From the NCBI GenBank assembly GCA_035384605.1, contig DAOOIV010000075.1, forward strand, positions 1 to 27,351: a stretch of 27,351 bases of DNA, written 5' to 3'. This document shows positions 7,361 to 15,309 of the stretch, in pieces (within the stretch, counting starts at the first letter, position 1; every line of letters starts with the position of its first letter). The notes under the pieces are model-generated. The model had not been told where the DNA came from. It worked only from the letters and a program-made list of their open reading frames with translations, and searched no databases. A program made the position numbers and the translations under genes. This DNA is from Phycisphaerae bacterium (GTDB taxonomy: Bacteria > Planctomycetota > Phycisphaerae > UBA1845 > PWPN01).

Positions 7361-10159
7361 ATGACACCGTTCTCTCGCCCGATCCTGGTTGTTCTCGTCG
7401 GTGTTGCTGTTGCCGCGTCTGCCTGTTCAGCACCGTCCGACCGCCGGATTACCATCGCCGAGTGGACCATTGCCGAACAACTCGGCCGCCGTTGGGATGA
7501 GCAGTGGATCGCGCGGCTGGTCTGCGTGCCGCCGGATACTCGGGACAAATGGATGCTCGCGGTCGTGGACGAGAACGGCCGTGAGGTTCGCTCGGATTTC
7601 GGGGCTGCGGACGTAAACCCCGACGGCAGCATCGCGAAGGCACTCGTGATGGTGCGCGTGGCACTGGACGCAGGCCAAACCCGGCGATTCCGCATCGTCA
7701 GGCGGGATCCGCGAGAAGGGTTCTCGGTTGCGGTCGTGCCGGACTTCGGCCCTAAGTACCATGAACGGCGGATCGACTACGACTTCGCTCGAGTCCACTC
7801 CTGGTCAGGCACCCAATCATTCGATCCCCCCGTGCCTGTCGAAGAAGTCGGACCACCGATCCGGAGTGTGGAGGCAAACAAGCCGTCGATCCGAAGCTCG
7901 CAGGTTTATTTCCAGCTCAAAGGGCTGCCGCCGTTGCGAAGCATCAACGCGGTTGGGCTTCCGCGGACTTCGTTGATCGACTGGCGCGAAGCGAAGTACG
8001 AGTGTGCCGACGGCAGCGAGTATACCTGCCGTTACGGGACCATCCCGGACGAACCCGTCGTCGTCGTTCATGAGGATTTTCGAAAGCTGGATGCCGGCGA
8101 GATGGTTGTGGAGCTGAGTGACCCGGCCGGTCTGACACACGGTCACGGCCGAGGCCGTCTTGCCCCACCCGGCGAAGGCAAACTGACCAGCGGCTACGCA
8201 ATCGATTTCTCCAAGGAATGGACCGGACGGATCCAGCCTTTCTATGCCTGGTGGAAGGACTACGGCCTCTGGTGGGCGGCATATCGGCCGGAAGGCGGAT
8301 ATGTCGGAATCCTGCCGCTCAAACCCTCCGAATGGGCCAACCCCGCTCCGAACGTGATCCGGATCAGCACAGGCCCCGGCGGCCGTGCACGGGCGGTTCT
8401 GCCGTTCCATCAGGGTGCGCGAACCTGGGCGATCGTGCTCTCTCCGGCGGCGGAAGCCCTGCGCAACAAACCCACTGGCGCCAGCCTGATGATGCTCCAA
8501 GCGGTTCGCCTCGGGCAGAACCCGCTCGACAGGGTCAAAGACATGGTGCTCAACTGGCCGGGTATGGACGAAATCGAGTATCCGCATCTGCTGTGCAGGC
8601 CGGCGGACATCCCGGCTATCCGCGGCAAGGCCCGGACCCATCCGCTGTTCAAGCGGGTATTGGAGGATCACCCCGATGCTCCTGAAGACCCGGTCGGACT
8701 GTACCTGGCCACAGGTGACGAGCGCGTTGCCCGACGCGCCATCGACGAACTGATGACGCAGCTTCGCAAGTGGGTGGACGAGGCGCTCGAAGGCGGCAAC
8801 TATGGCGAGAGCCTGTGTGCCATCCCGTTCACGCGTCCATTGAGGACACTGGCCTTGTCCTTTGATGTGCTGGCATCGAGCCCGAGCATGACGGCAGCCC
8901 AGCGCAACTGGTGCCTTCGGACCTTCGCGTTCTTCGCATACTGCCTCTACGACGAGAATCGCTGGCCGGGCCGGAATCAGGGCTTTCATCGCGGCAACGT
9001 GAACTTCCACAGCGACGACTACACCTGCCGGGCTGCGGTAGCGGCTCTGCTCAAGGGACATCCCAAACAGAAGGAATGGATGGGCTACGTCGAGCGCGAA
9101 ATGCGGCTGGAGTTTGACCAATGCGTCTCGCCCGGCGGTGCGTGGTGCGAAGCTCCCAACTACCAGGGCTTCACGATGCACTACCTGATCATCGCCATGC
9201 GGCTGATGCAGTTGAACGGCTTCGCCGATTTCGCCGACGAGCCGCGGTTTCGGGAGACGATGGACTACTTCTTTCGCATCCAGACGCCGTTTGACGGCCG
9301 CGCAGGCTGCCACATGTTGCCGACGGTGGGCGACACGACCTCCTCCTATCACAGCCAAAGCCTCCAGAACGTCTTTGCATGGACCGCCGCCCTGCTGCGA
9401 GAGAAAGATCCGACCTTCGCCGGACGCATGATGCACGCGTGGAGACGCGGCGGGTCGGTCCTTTTCGGCAAGCACGGCCTGGGCTTCGGACAGGGGTGGC
9501 TCCAGCCGTTGCTCCTGATCGACCCCGATATTCCGGAGGTTGCTCCGCCTACCCCGCTGACGAGCGAACGACTGCCGGGCTACGGCGTCCTGTTCCGCAA
9601 CAAGTACGGCACAGACCGCGAATCATACTTCCTGTTCAAGATGGGGCCGATCGACCAGCACTTTGACTGCGACGAAGGGAGTTTTCACTGGTATGCGCTG
9701 GGTCGGCCGATTTCGCTCGACTTCGGCTCCATGTACCGGCCGAGCATCGAACAGCCCTGGCTGCACAGCACGCTCGACTTCGATCGGCGCCGAGTCTGGG
9801 GCCAGGGCGAAATCTCGCAATTCGTCTCGCTGCCGGATGTGGACTTCTGCCGGGGCGAGATTCTGGTCAGAAGCCTGCAGCGCGTGCCGGATCTGCCGGA
9901 AGGACCCCTGCCCCCCGGCGTGAACGGCGAGATCAAATGGAACCGCTATCAGATTCCGTGGCGTCGGGAGGTCCTATTCGTCAAAGGACCCGACTACGTC
10001 GTGATCCGCGACGACGTGGGAACAGACGCCTCACGGTTCTCCACAGGCTGGACGGTGCAGGTTTTGGCGTCAGACGTCGAGGTGACCGGGCCCATGGCCC
10101 GATGCAAGGGCCAATACGGCATCGACATGGCGGTTCTGGTGGCCGAACCGCTCAGTTGA
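7361..10159 (+). CDS. Heparinase II/III-like polysaccharide lyase, main part, interrupted by a -1 frameshift
   Basis: The 932-codon frame starts at ATG 7361 (no strong ribosome binding site) with an export signal of about 22 residues. ASAC at 19-22 could be a weak lipobox. After an N-terminal beta domain comes an alpha-helical toroid (roughly residues 390-700) with HRGNVNFHSDDY and APNYQGFTMHY, the kind of His/Asn/Tyr clusters that form lyase active sites. Then follows the heparinase II/III beta-sandwich, with GSFHWYALGRPISLDFG around residues 775-791. Such lyases cleave uronic-acid-containing polysaccharides by beta-elimination. The frame stops at 10157-10159 in the middle of the beta-sandwich. 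Coding sequence continues at once in the -1 frame to 10758, so this is one gene of about 1,130 codons with a lost base, either a real mutation or a sequencing error. Confidence 0.8.
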   Translation: MTPFSRPILVVLVGVAVAASACSAPSDRRITIAEWTIAEQLGRRWDEQWIARLVCVPPDTRDKWMLAVVDENGREVRSDFGAADVNPDGSIAKALVMVRVALDAGQTRRFRIVRRDPREGFSVAVVPDFGPKYHERRIDYDFARVHSWSGTQSFDPPVPVEEVGPPIRSVEANKPSIRSSQVYFQLKGLPPLRSINAVGLPRTSLIDWREAKYECADGSEYTCRYGTIPDEPVVVVHEDFRKLDAGEMVVELSDPAGLTHGHGRGRLAPPGEGKLTSGYAIDFSKEWTGRIQPFYAWWKDYGLWWAAYRPEGGYVGILPLKPSEWANPAPNVIRISTGPGGRARAVLPFHQGARTWAIVLSPAAEALRNKPTGASLMMLQAVRLGQNPLDRVKDMVLNWPGMDEIEYPHLLCRPADIPAIRGKARTHPLFKRVLEDHPDAPEDPVGLYLATGDERVARRAIDELMTQLRKWVDEALEGGNYGESLCAIPFTRPLRTLALSFDVLASSPSMTAAQRNWCLRTFAFFAYCLYDENRWPGRNQGFHRGNVNFHSDDYTCRAAVAALLKGHPKQKEWMGYVEREMRLEFDQCVSPGGAWCEAPNYQGFTMHYLIIAMRLMQLNGFADFADEPRFRETMDYFFRIQTPFDGRAGCHMLPTVGDTTSSYHSQSLQNVFAWTAALLREKDPTFAGRMMHAWRRGGSVLFGKHGLGFGQGWLQPLLLIDPDIPEVAPPTPLTSERLPGYGVLFRNKYGTDRESYFLFKMGPIDQHFDCDEGSFHWYALGRPISLDFGSMYRPSIEQPWLHSTLDFDRRRVWGQGEISQFVSLPDVDFCRGEILVRSLQRVPDLPEGPLPPGVNGEIKWNRYQIPWRREVLFVKGPDYVVIRDDVGTDASRFSTGWTVQVLASDVEVTGPMARCKGQYGIDMAVLVAEPLS

Positions 10160-10758
10160 CCACCAGTCGGTGGGGCTACGAGAGCGAGCCGGCGCCGGCT
10201 TGGGTCGCACCGGATCCAATGCCCGCCGTCGCAGAGAACCAGATTGCCCTTCATGTGACGGCGCCGGCCGACGCCGACTATCTGGCAGCGCTGGTTCCGC
10301 ACAAGCAGGAGGAGCCGCCGCCCAAGCCGGCGAGCCCCGGACCGGGAGTGTTAACTATCGAGCACTCAGCCGGCCGCGACCTGGTATTCTTTTACCCTGA
10401 CGCGCAGCGGCAAACGATCGACGCCGTGACCTTCGACGGCCGCGTTGCTGTCGTGAGCAAAACCGAGCAGGAGACGATGATTCACATTCTTGATGGCCGC
10501 TTCATCGGAACCGCGGGAATCACGGTCCGCTGCGAGGGACCGCTGACGCTGCGCCTTGCGGACGACCGCATCACCGGTGTTACCGACGGCCCGGCCAGGA
10601 CCTGCACGGTCAACTGCCCCGCGATTCAGGGAAGGACACCCCGCGCGACAATCGATGGGCAGGATGCTCCCGTCGATGCTCGGAATACCGGAGAACTTGG
10701 CCTCCGGCTCCCGGCCGGCCGCCACGAATTCAGCTTATCCACAGTCACGAACCGATAG
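10153..10758 (+). CDS. C-terminal part of the heparinase II/III-like lyase (shifted frame)
   Basis: From CAG at 10153 the -1 frame reads QLTTSRWGYESEP and continues for about 200 residues of protein-like, beta-rich sequence to the stop at 10758. It joins smoothly to the upstream frame, which ends VLVAEPLS, if one base is restored around 10150-10156. Upstream of about 10140 this frame reads as low-complexity Arg/Gly/Pro sequence, so the switch must be close to the premature stop. It has no start codon or ribosome binding site of its own near the junction. No X-XXY-YYZ slippery heptamer is visible there, which argues against programmed frameshifting. Confidence 0.75.
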   Translation, partial: QLTTSRWGYESEPAPAWVAPDPMPAVAENQIALHVTAPADADYLAALVPHKQEEPPPKPASPGPGVLTIEHSAGRDLVFFYPDAQRQTIDAVTFDGRVAVVSKTEQETMIHILDGRFIGTAGITVRCEGPLTLRLADDRITGVTDGPARTCTVNCPAIQGRTPRATIDGQDAPVDARNTGELGLRLPAGRHEFSLSTVTNR

Positions 10759-10796
10759 TCTTCAACCCGCGACTCCGATCGCCGGCACTCGTTTAA

Positions 10797-10809
10797 GAAC
10801 CACCGGTTC
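10797..10809. terminator. Small hairpin between convergent genes
   Basis: GAACC-ACC-GGTTC forms a 5-bp stem between the end of the plus-strand lyase (10758) and the end of the minus-strand GH38 gene (10870). The position fits a bidirectional terminator, but the stem is short and no T-tract follows. Confidence 0.25.
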
Positions 10810-10869
10810 CCACCCTTTCGGCCAATAGCTGACAAGCAAAAACTGACAGCTTCCCTTGACCGCTCACAG

Positions 10870-13800
10870 CTATTCGATTCTCACCGCCGCCATCGAATCG
10901 GCCTTCACCGGCACCTTGAGTTCGCCGTTGCTGAACTCGGCCGGTCCCTGATCGCGCTCGACGAGGTCGCAGAGCACGGCCTTTTTGGCGTCGGGCAGAA
11001 CGGTCTTGACAACTGCGGTCGTGTCTTTCCCGGCGGTTTCTCGGAGGCGAATGATCACACCCCGGCCGTCGTCGGCATCCTTGAAGGCGGTGAGCATGAC
11101 GTTGGCCGGGCCAACCTGGCAGAAGCTCGCGCTCGCAGGCAGGCCCTTCTTTCCTCGGCCGGGGTGAAGCCGGATCGACCGCATCGGCTGGACTGCCGCC
11201 TCGCCGAAAACGCACGCGGACTGCGGATCGAACGACTTGCCGCTGGTCAGGTCAAATCGGAAGGTAAAGTTTCCGTCCTGGCCGGCCTTGTAGTTGGTGA
11301 ACCAGTAGTTGTTCAGACAGTAGGCGAAGATCGTGCCGTTGGTGATCGGCAACGTGTCCAGCCACTTGCCCGGCGTCAGGTCACACAACGTGATCAGCGG
11401 CGTGTCCACCGGCGACCAGATTACCGCGGCGTCGTCCGTGTGCACCGTGACCCACCTCTGCACGGCAAACCAGTCGCGGCAGCCGCCCGGCAGGTGCTCG
11501 TCATTGGGTTTGACGTGCCCGCCACCGATTTCGTAGCGGAACCGGGGGTTGGCCCCCGCGAACGGGAATGCGACGTACAGCGCCTCGCGGTCGAAGGTCA
11601 TCTCCTTGTTGAGCCGGACGACGAACTGGATCCGGCGCTCCTGCTCGTAGAGAATGGTCTCAAGTTCGACGCTGCGGAAACCCTTCATCTCAGCCTTGCA
11701 CTTGGCGCTGCTGAACAGCGGGCCGCGAGCCCCCGCCTCGACGCTCTTGCCGGTCAGTTCGTTGAAAACGATCTTGGCGGGGTCCGGACCCCACCATTCC
11801 TTTTCGCCGGTGAAATCACCCCCCACGCCATAGATCACCTGTCCCAGCTTGTACTTGCTCGACTGATCGACCAGTTCCTTCTTGAGCATCTTGTCGAAGA
11901 TGCTGGCCACGGCGGCAGTCTTGGGATCGAAGGTCACCCGGTAGAAGTCGTTCTCAAGCACGTTGTCCTTGAACCGGGCCGGCGGATTCGCAAGCTTGCC
12001 GGTGTCCTTGGCCACGCGGTATGTCCGGTACCCGACGGGCGGGACGTCGCGGGCCAGCAGTGCGACGGTGACGTTCTCCAGCACGTCCTCCTTGACCACC
12101 TGCTGCGGCAGCGGGCCGTCTTCATCCATGACCAGCATGTGCCGCGGAATCTCCGCATGGACCACGCCGGTGCGAACGCTGCCCGAGGGGTTGAACACCA
12201 GCAGTGAGCCCGCCGGCACATTGACCCGAGCCGCCAAGCGGTTCAAGCCGCGACTCATGAGTTGACGGATCTGCCTCGCCGCATCCGTCGCATAGGCCGC
12301 CTTAACCGCGAACTGACGCGTGACGAAATCCGAGGTCGGCGCGCTGATGCTGTTCCATGCTCCCCAGGTATGCTCGTCGTAAAGCAGAATGTTGTCCCAA
12401 ACGCGGTTGAAAGCGCTTTGAGCACCGGTCGTGGCTTTGTCCTTGCCGCCGGCCGCCCAGATAGCCTCGGCGGCCACCGCATCCTGATGAGCGACACGGT
12501 TGACGGCCGTCTCGAACGCGCTGGAAGCCGCTCCGTCCTCCCACCAACTGCCGCCACACCCGCGGACGGTCGGAATCTTGTCCGCGAAGTTCTTCTCGAT
12601 GTGCTCGAAGAAGTGGTTGTTGGCGCAGAGAATGACCTTCGGATACGCATACCGCTTGCTGTATTCGGTGAGCGACTCGGCAATTGCCCGACCGATGGCG
12701 ACGTTGTCCGAGTAGGCCCCATGCAGCAGGATCGCATCGAACGGGTAGTCCTCGCGATGGTCCCACCAGTACAGGTCCTTCTCGATCGCCGCCCGCATCC
12801 GCTCGGGCCCCTCGTTCAAGCCGATTTGCCCCGCCTGGGAGTATCCCGGCGTGAACCAGGTCAGCACTTTGCTGCCATCACGGGCTTCCCACCAGAAGGG
12901 CGACTTGTGGTGCAGGTTCTGCTTGAGCAGCGGTGCGCGGATGCCGTTGATGCCCACGCTGACGTAACGGATGCCCGCCCCGGCCAGGATCGTCGGAATG
13001 CTCCACACGTGGGAAGGTGCGTCAGTGAGCGTGAAACTCTCGAAGGGCACGCCGTGCTGGCGATGCAGCCGGGCCGAGTAGTACAGGTTGCGAACCAGTT
13101 CCTCCTCCGAACACAGGCCGGTCAGCATGTTGAGATAGCCGGCCTCGATGCCCACGCGACGATTCTTGCTCGCCTCGTAGAGCTCCTTGTGACGCCACTG
13201 CGGCCGGTCACGAAACCACATCTGCGCCGCCCACGAGGATTCGAGGTTCCAGTGGTATAGCGGGAACTCCTGGATGAGCTGCAGGGCAAGGTCGGTATTA
13301 CGGTTGTGCAGCGCGATGACGTTCTCCTGCAGATCGGTGTAGCCGATGTCCGTGTGCGTGCTCGGCGCGCAGAAGATGTGCCACTTGCGCTGGGGCTTCT
13401 GATCCACGGTGACCACGGCGGTCTGCTTCCCACAGATGGCCCGGATCACCAGCGAACGCGTGCTCTCGGCCGGCGGTATGAGCACCTGCCCGCTCAGTGT
13501 TCCCAGCGACGCCTGCGCAAGCCTGCCGCTTGACAGAAGACCGTCACCGGTGCGAACCTCGATCACCACCGGCTCACTGCTCAACACGCCGGCAACGTAG
13601 CAGTTGAACTCCTGCAGCAGCCGACCGTCCCGCTCCACGAAGAAGATGCTCGGTGTAACGGCAAGCTCCAGCGCCGAAGCGACCTCTTTCGGCAAGCGGG
13701 CCAGCGTGATCGCATCATAAAGAAACCACGAGCCCCTTGTGGCGGTGATTGTGATCTTGTTGGCCCCCTGCTTGAGTACGCTCGTGTTGCAGAAAAACCG

Positions 13801-14259
13801 CAGCGTGCGATTCTTGCCCTTCTCCGGCCGGATCAGCGTCGGATCGCCGGTCCCGGGCGTCAAAGCCACCTCGCCTCGCTGGCCGTTGATCTCCACGATC
13901 AGCCGCGGCGGGGCATCGGCGTGTGCGTCGACGAGATCGACTCGCAGCTCACAACCGTCATCCGGCACTGCGGCCAGCTCGAAGTTGATGGTGAACGGGT
14001 GTTCGCGCTTGCCGGCCCAGGCATCCGCCGGACCCGGATGGATGAAGGGGAAATCCTTCGCCGGGTCGCTCTTGCCGACCGTGAATTTCACGCCGTCGGG
14101 AAACGTCTTGCCAAAGTCGGCGAGATTAGTGAGGTGGGCCAGGTCGCGGTAATCGTTATCCGCCCGGCCGATCTGCCAAACGACCTGGGTTTCATCTGCC
14201 GCGACAGCCGGCGTGATCAGTGATACGAGTACCAGACCTGCGATCAGACCGCGAAACAT
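10870..14259 (-). CDS. Secreted GH38 alpha-mannosidase-like enzyme with N-terminal lyase-type beta-sandwich
   Basis: An 1,129-residue protein; ATG at 14259 has GGGAGG about 6 nt upstream. A signal peptide (1-20, ending AVA) precedes a beta-sandwich domain (about 22-190, starting VVWQIGRADNDYRD) that resembles the C-terminal carbohydrate-binding domain of rhamnogalacturonan lyases. The GH38 catalytic barrel begins near 292. H302 and D304 in THTDIGYTD match the zinc-binding H-x-D of GH38, and D413 in FTLTDAPSH aligns with the nucleophile region. The helical middle domain (about 560-700) and the large GH38 C-terminal beta-sandwiches fill the rest. GH38 enzymes are retaining, zinc-dependent alpha-mannosidases; exo-action on alpha-mannosides or related sugars is inferred. 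It is convergent with the lyase gene. A TAGAAT at 14330-14335 on the coding strand is a possible -10 element without a clear -35. Confidence 0.85.
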   Translation of the reverse strand: MFRGLIAGLVLVSLITPAVAADETQVVWQIGRADNDYRDLAHLTNLADFGKTFPDGVKFTVGKSDPAKDFPFIHPGPADAWAGKREHPFTINFELAAVPDDGCELRVDLVDAHADAPPRLIVEINGQRGEVALTPGTGDPTLIRPEKGKNRTLRFFCNTSVLKQGANKITITATRGSWFLYDAITLARLPKEVASALELAVTPSIFFVERDGRLLQEFNCYVAGVLSSEPVVIEVRTGDGLLSSGRLAQASLGTLSGQVLIPPAESTRSLVIRAICGKQTAVVTVDQKPQRKWHIFCAPSTHTDIGYTDLQENVIALHNRNTDLALQLIQEFPLYHWNLESSWAAQMWFRDRPQWRHKELYEASKNRRVGIEAGYLNMLTGLCSEEELVRNLYYSARLHRQHGVPFESFTLTDAPSHVWSIPTILAGAGIRYVSVGINGIRAPLLKQNLHHKSPFWWEARDGSKVLTWFTPGYSQAGQIGLNEGPERMRAAIEKDLYWWDHREDYPFDAILLHGAYSDNVAIGRAIAESLTEYSKRYAYPKVILCANNHFFEHIEKNFADKIPTVRGCGGSWWEDGAASSAFETAVNRVAHQDAVAAEAIWAAGGKDKATTGAQSAFNRVWDNILLYDEHTWGAWNSISAPTSDFVTRQFAVKAAYATDAARQIRQLMSRGLNRLAARVNVPAGSLLVFNPSGSVRTGVVHAEIPRHMLVMDEDGPLPQQVVKEDVLENVTVALLARDVPPVGYRTYRVAKDTGKLANPPARFKDNVLENDFYRVTFDPKTAAVASIFDKMLKKELVDQSSKYKLGQVIYGVGGDFTGEKEWWGPDPAKIVFNELTGKSVEAGARGPLFSSAKCKAEMKGFRSVELETILYEQERRIQFVVRLNKEMTFDREALYVAFPFAGANPRFRYEIGGGHVKPNDEHLPGGCRDWFAVQRWVTVHTDDAAVIWSPVDTPLITLCDLTPGKWLDTLPITNGTIFAYCLNNYWFTNYKAGQDGNFTFRFDLTSGKSFDPQSACVFGEAAVQPMRSIRLHPGRGKKGLPASASFCQVGPANVMLTAFKDADDGRGVIIRLRETAGKDTTAVVKTVLPDAKKAVLCDLVERDQGPAEFSNGELKVPVKADSMAAVRIE

Positions 14260-14469
14260 TAGACACCTCCCATCTCATAAGGATACGGAACTGATTTCGG
14301 CACGCGAGCGGCACTACCTCTGGCCGGCTATTCTACATGGCTCGACGCCAGGGGGGAATACCACGAGCGAGGCGTGATTCGTGCGTGTTGAATCGAGACG
14401 TGGCGCGCTGCTTTAAAACCTCACGGCCAGACGTGTGTGCAGCTTGTGCGCATGTTGCTGAATCGCAGG

Positions 14470-15060
14470 TCAGCTTGGGTTGCAACCCGCAAGAAGGCGG
14501 TCCGCCTCAGGCTCAACCCCACTCCCCTTTCCTTCCGCGTCGTTTCCTACGCTGATCCTTCGACTCAGGCTCCTTCCCTCCATGGTCGTGACCCGCTTCG
14601 TCGGTACGACGAGCTCGTTCGACCCCGTCCGGACCGGTCCCGCCCCTAACGGGCCACCCGTTGTCCGGCTTTCGGCCGCCACCGGAACGGGTCTCCCGTG
14701 TTGCATCTCTTCTCCTCGCAAATATGCCATCGCTACTGCCCCGGCGGACCCATGGAGCTTTTGCCATTCCGCCTTGTTCTCGCTTGGGGGCGAGGGCTCC
14801 GGTCTCCACAGCGGTAGCCTTCCTCCTTGGACCATGGGGTCCGCATCCGCAAGCTTTGTTTCCGAGCTTGCTCGGCGTTCCCTCAGGTCACGGCCTGCCT
14901 GCTCGCCAGGCTGCCTTCAGCAACCCTTCTCGTCGAAAGCTTCGTCTCATTTTTACTTCTCTGTTTCGACTGTTACCGGGTGGAACAACTAATCCCGGGC
15001 AGGACTCTCGCCGACTGAAGAACAACGCCTTTTCAGGGCAGACGATCCGTGACAGACTTC
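14470..15060 (-). ncRNA. Putative structured RNA segment or group II-intron-like remnant
   Basis: Read on the minus strand, the segment is purine-rich and packed with short perfect hairpins of the kind seen in catalytic or large structured RNAs. Examples are CCGAG-CAAG-CTCGG, GGACC-CCAT-GGTCC, CTCGC-CCCCAA-GCGAG, ACGGG-AGA-CCCGT, CGGC-CGAAA-GCCG (flanked by CCGTT/AACGG), CGTCG-TAC-CGACG and the palindrome GGGTTGCAACCC (14477-14488). A 121-codon minus-strand frame (14470-14835) contains VVPTKRVTTMEGRSLSR, which loosely recalls the leader peptides read through ahead of group II intron reverse transcriptases. No reverse transcriptase and no domain V were found, so any such element would be truncated. 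Identity is speculative; the concentration of hairpins is directly visible. Confidence 0.35.
14477..14506. repeat. Two adjacent short palindromes
   Basis: GGGTTGCAACCC (14477-14488) is a perfect 12-bp palindrome. Next to it AGGCGG and CCGCCT are complementary around a single T (arms around 14495-14507). They mark one edge of the hairpin-rich segment and could be a processing or termination structure. Confidence 0.45.
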
Positions 15061-15110
15061 GCGGCAAACGCGAGGGTTCACCTTAAGAACCGCGACCGTA
15101 AAGGAGCGAC
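15046..15110 (+). repeat. Dispersed intergenic repeat, copy 1
   Basis: TCCGTGACAG (15046-15055) is followed 30 nt later by a 25-bp core (15086-15110) that begins AGAACCGCGACCG and ends GGAGCGAC. The same two blocks recur in inverted orientation at 24931-24986, where 22 of the 25 core bases are identical. Spurious ORFs reading NRDRKGA across both copies show the shared core. It appears only between genes. Confidence 0.7.
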
Positions 15111-15309
15111 CTTCTTATGTCGTGGCAACCTTGTGGTTTGCCCCTCGTTTGCGCTCGAGGTTCCGAGAGAGCCACCTGGACTGCCGCAGACCCGGGCGGT
15201 CCCGGCGCATCGCCTCTTGCCCTTGCCTGAACTGTCTGCCGAGCGTTCGTGCTTGCCGGCCCGTTCACAAGTCGAGAAAGAGCCCGGTTGGCGGTTGACC
15301 ATGGGCCGC

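Larger units (their letters stand above)
14260..15309. other. Long gene-free stretch rich in hairpins
   Basis: This 1,050-nt region lies between two minus-strand genes. Open frames of up to 170 codons occur on the plus strand, but their Ser/Pro/Arg-rich translations match no family and stay open only through composition. Its core (about 14470-15060) is described as a possible structured RNA or retroelement remnant. Its upstream part (15046-15110) holds a dispersed repeat. The last 200 nt (14260-14460) should carry the promoter of the GH38 gene. Confidence 0.55.

Noticed and set aside
7817..9475. 552-codon open frame antisense to the heparinase-like gene
   Set aside because: It lies wholly opposite a gene with clear protein motifs, has no ribosome binding site and no recognisable domain. 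Long antisense frames are expected in GC-rich coding DNA.
10145..10160. Programmed -1 ribosomal frameshift in the lyase gene
   Set aside because: No X-XXY-YYZ slippery site and no clear downstream pseudoknot were seen. A lost base is simpler.
11164..13260. Two plus-strand frames of 347 and 332 codons opposite the GH38 gene
   Set aside because: They are shadows of the GH38 coding strand with Arg/Val/Asp-rich composition and no family match.
14480..14992. 170-codon plus-strand frame in the hairpin-rich segment
   Set aside because: The translation is Ser/Pro-rich without motifs or a ribosome binding site. The opposite strand looks like a structured RNA instead.
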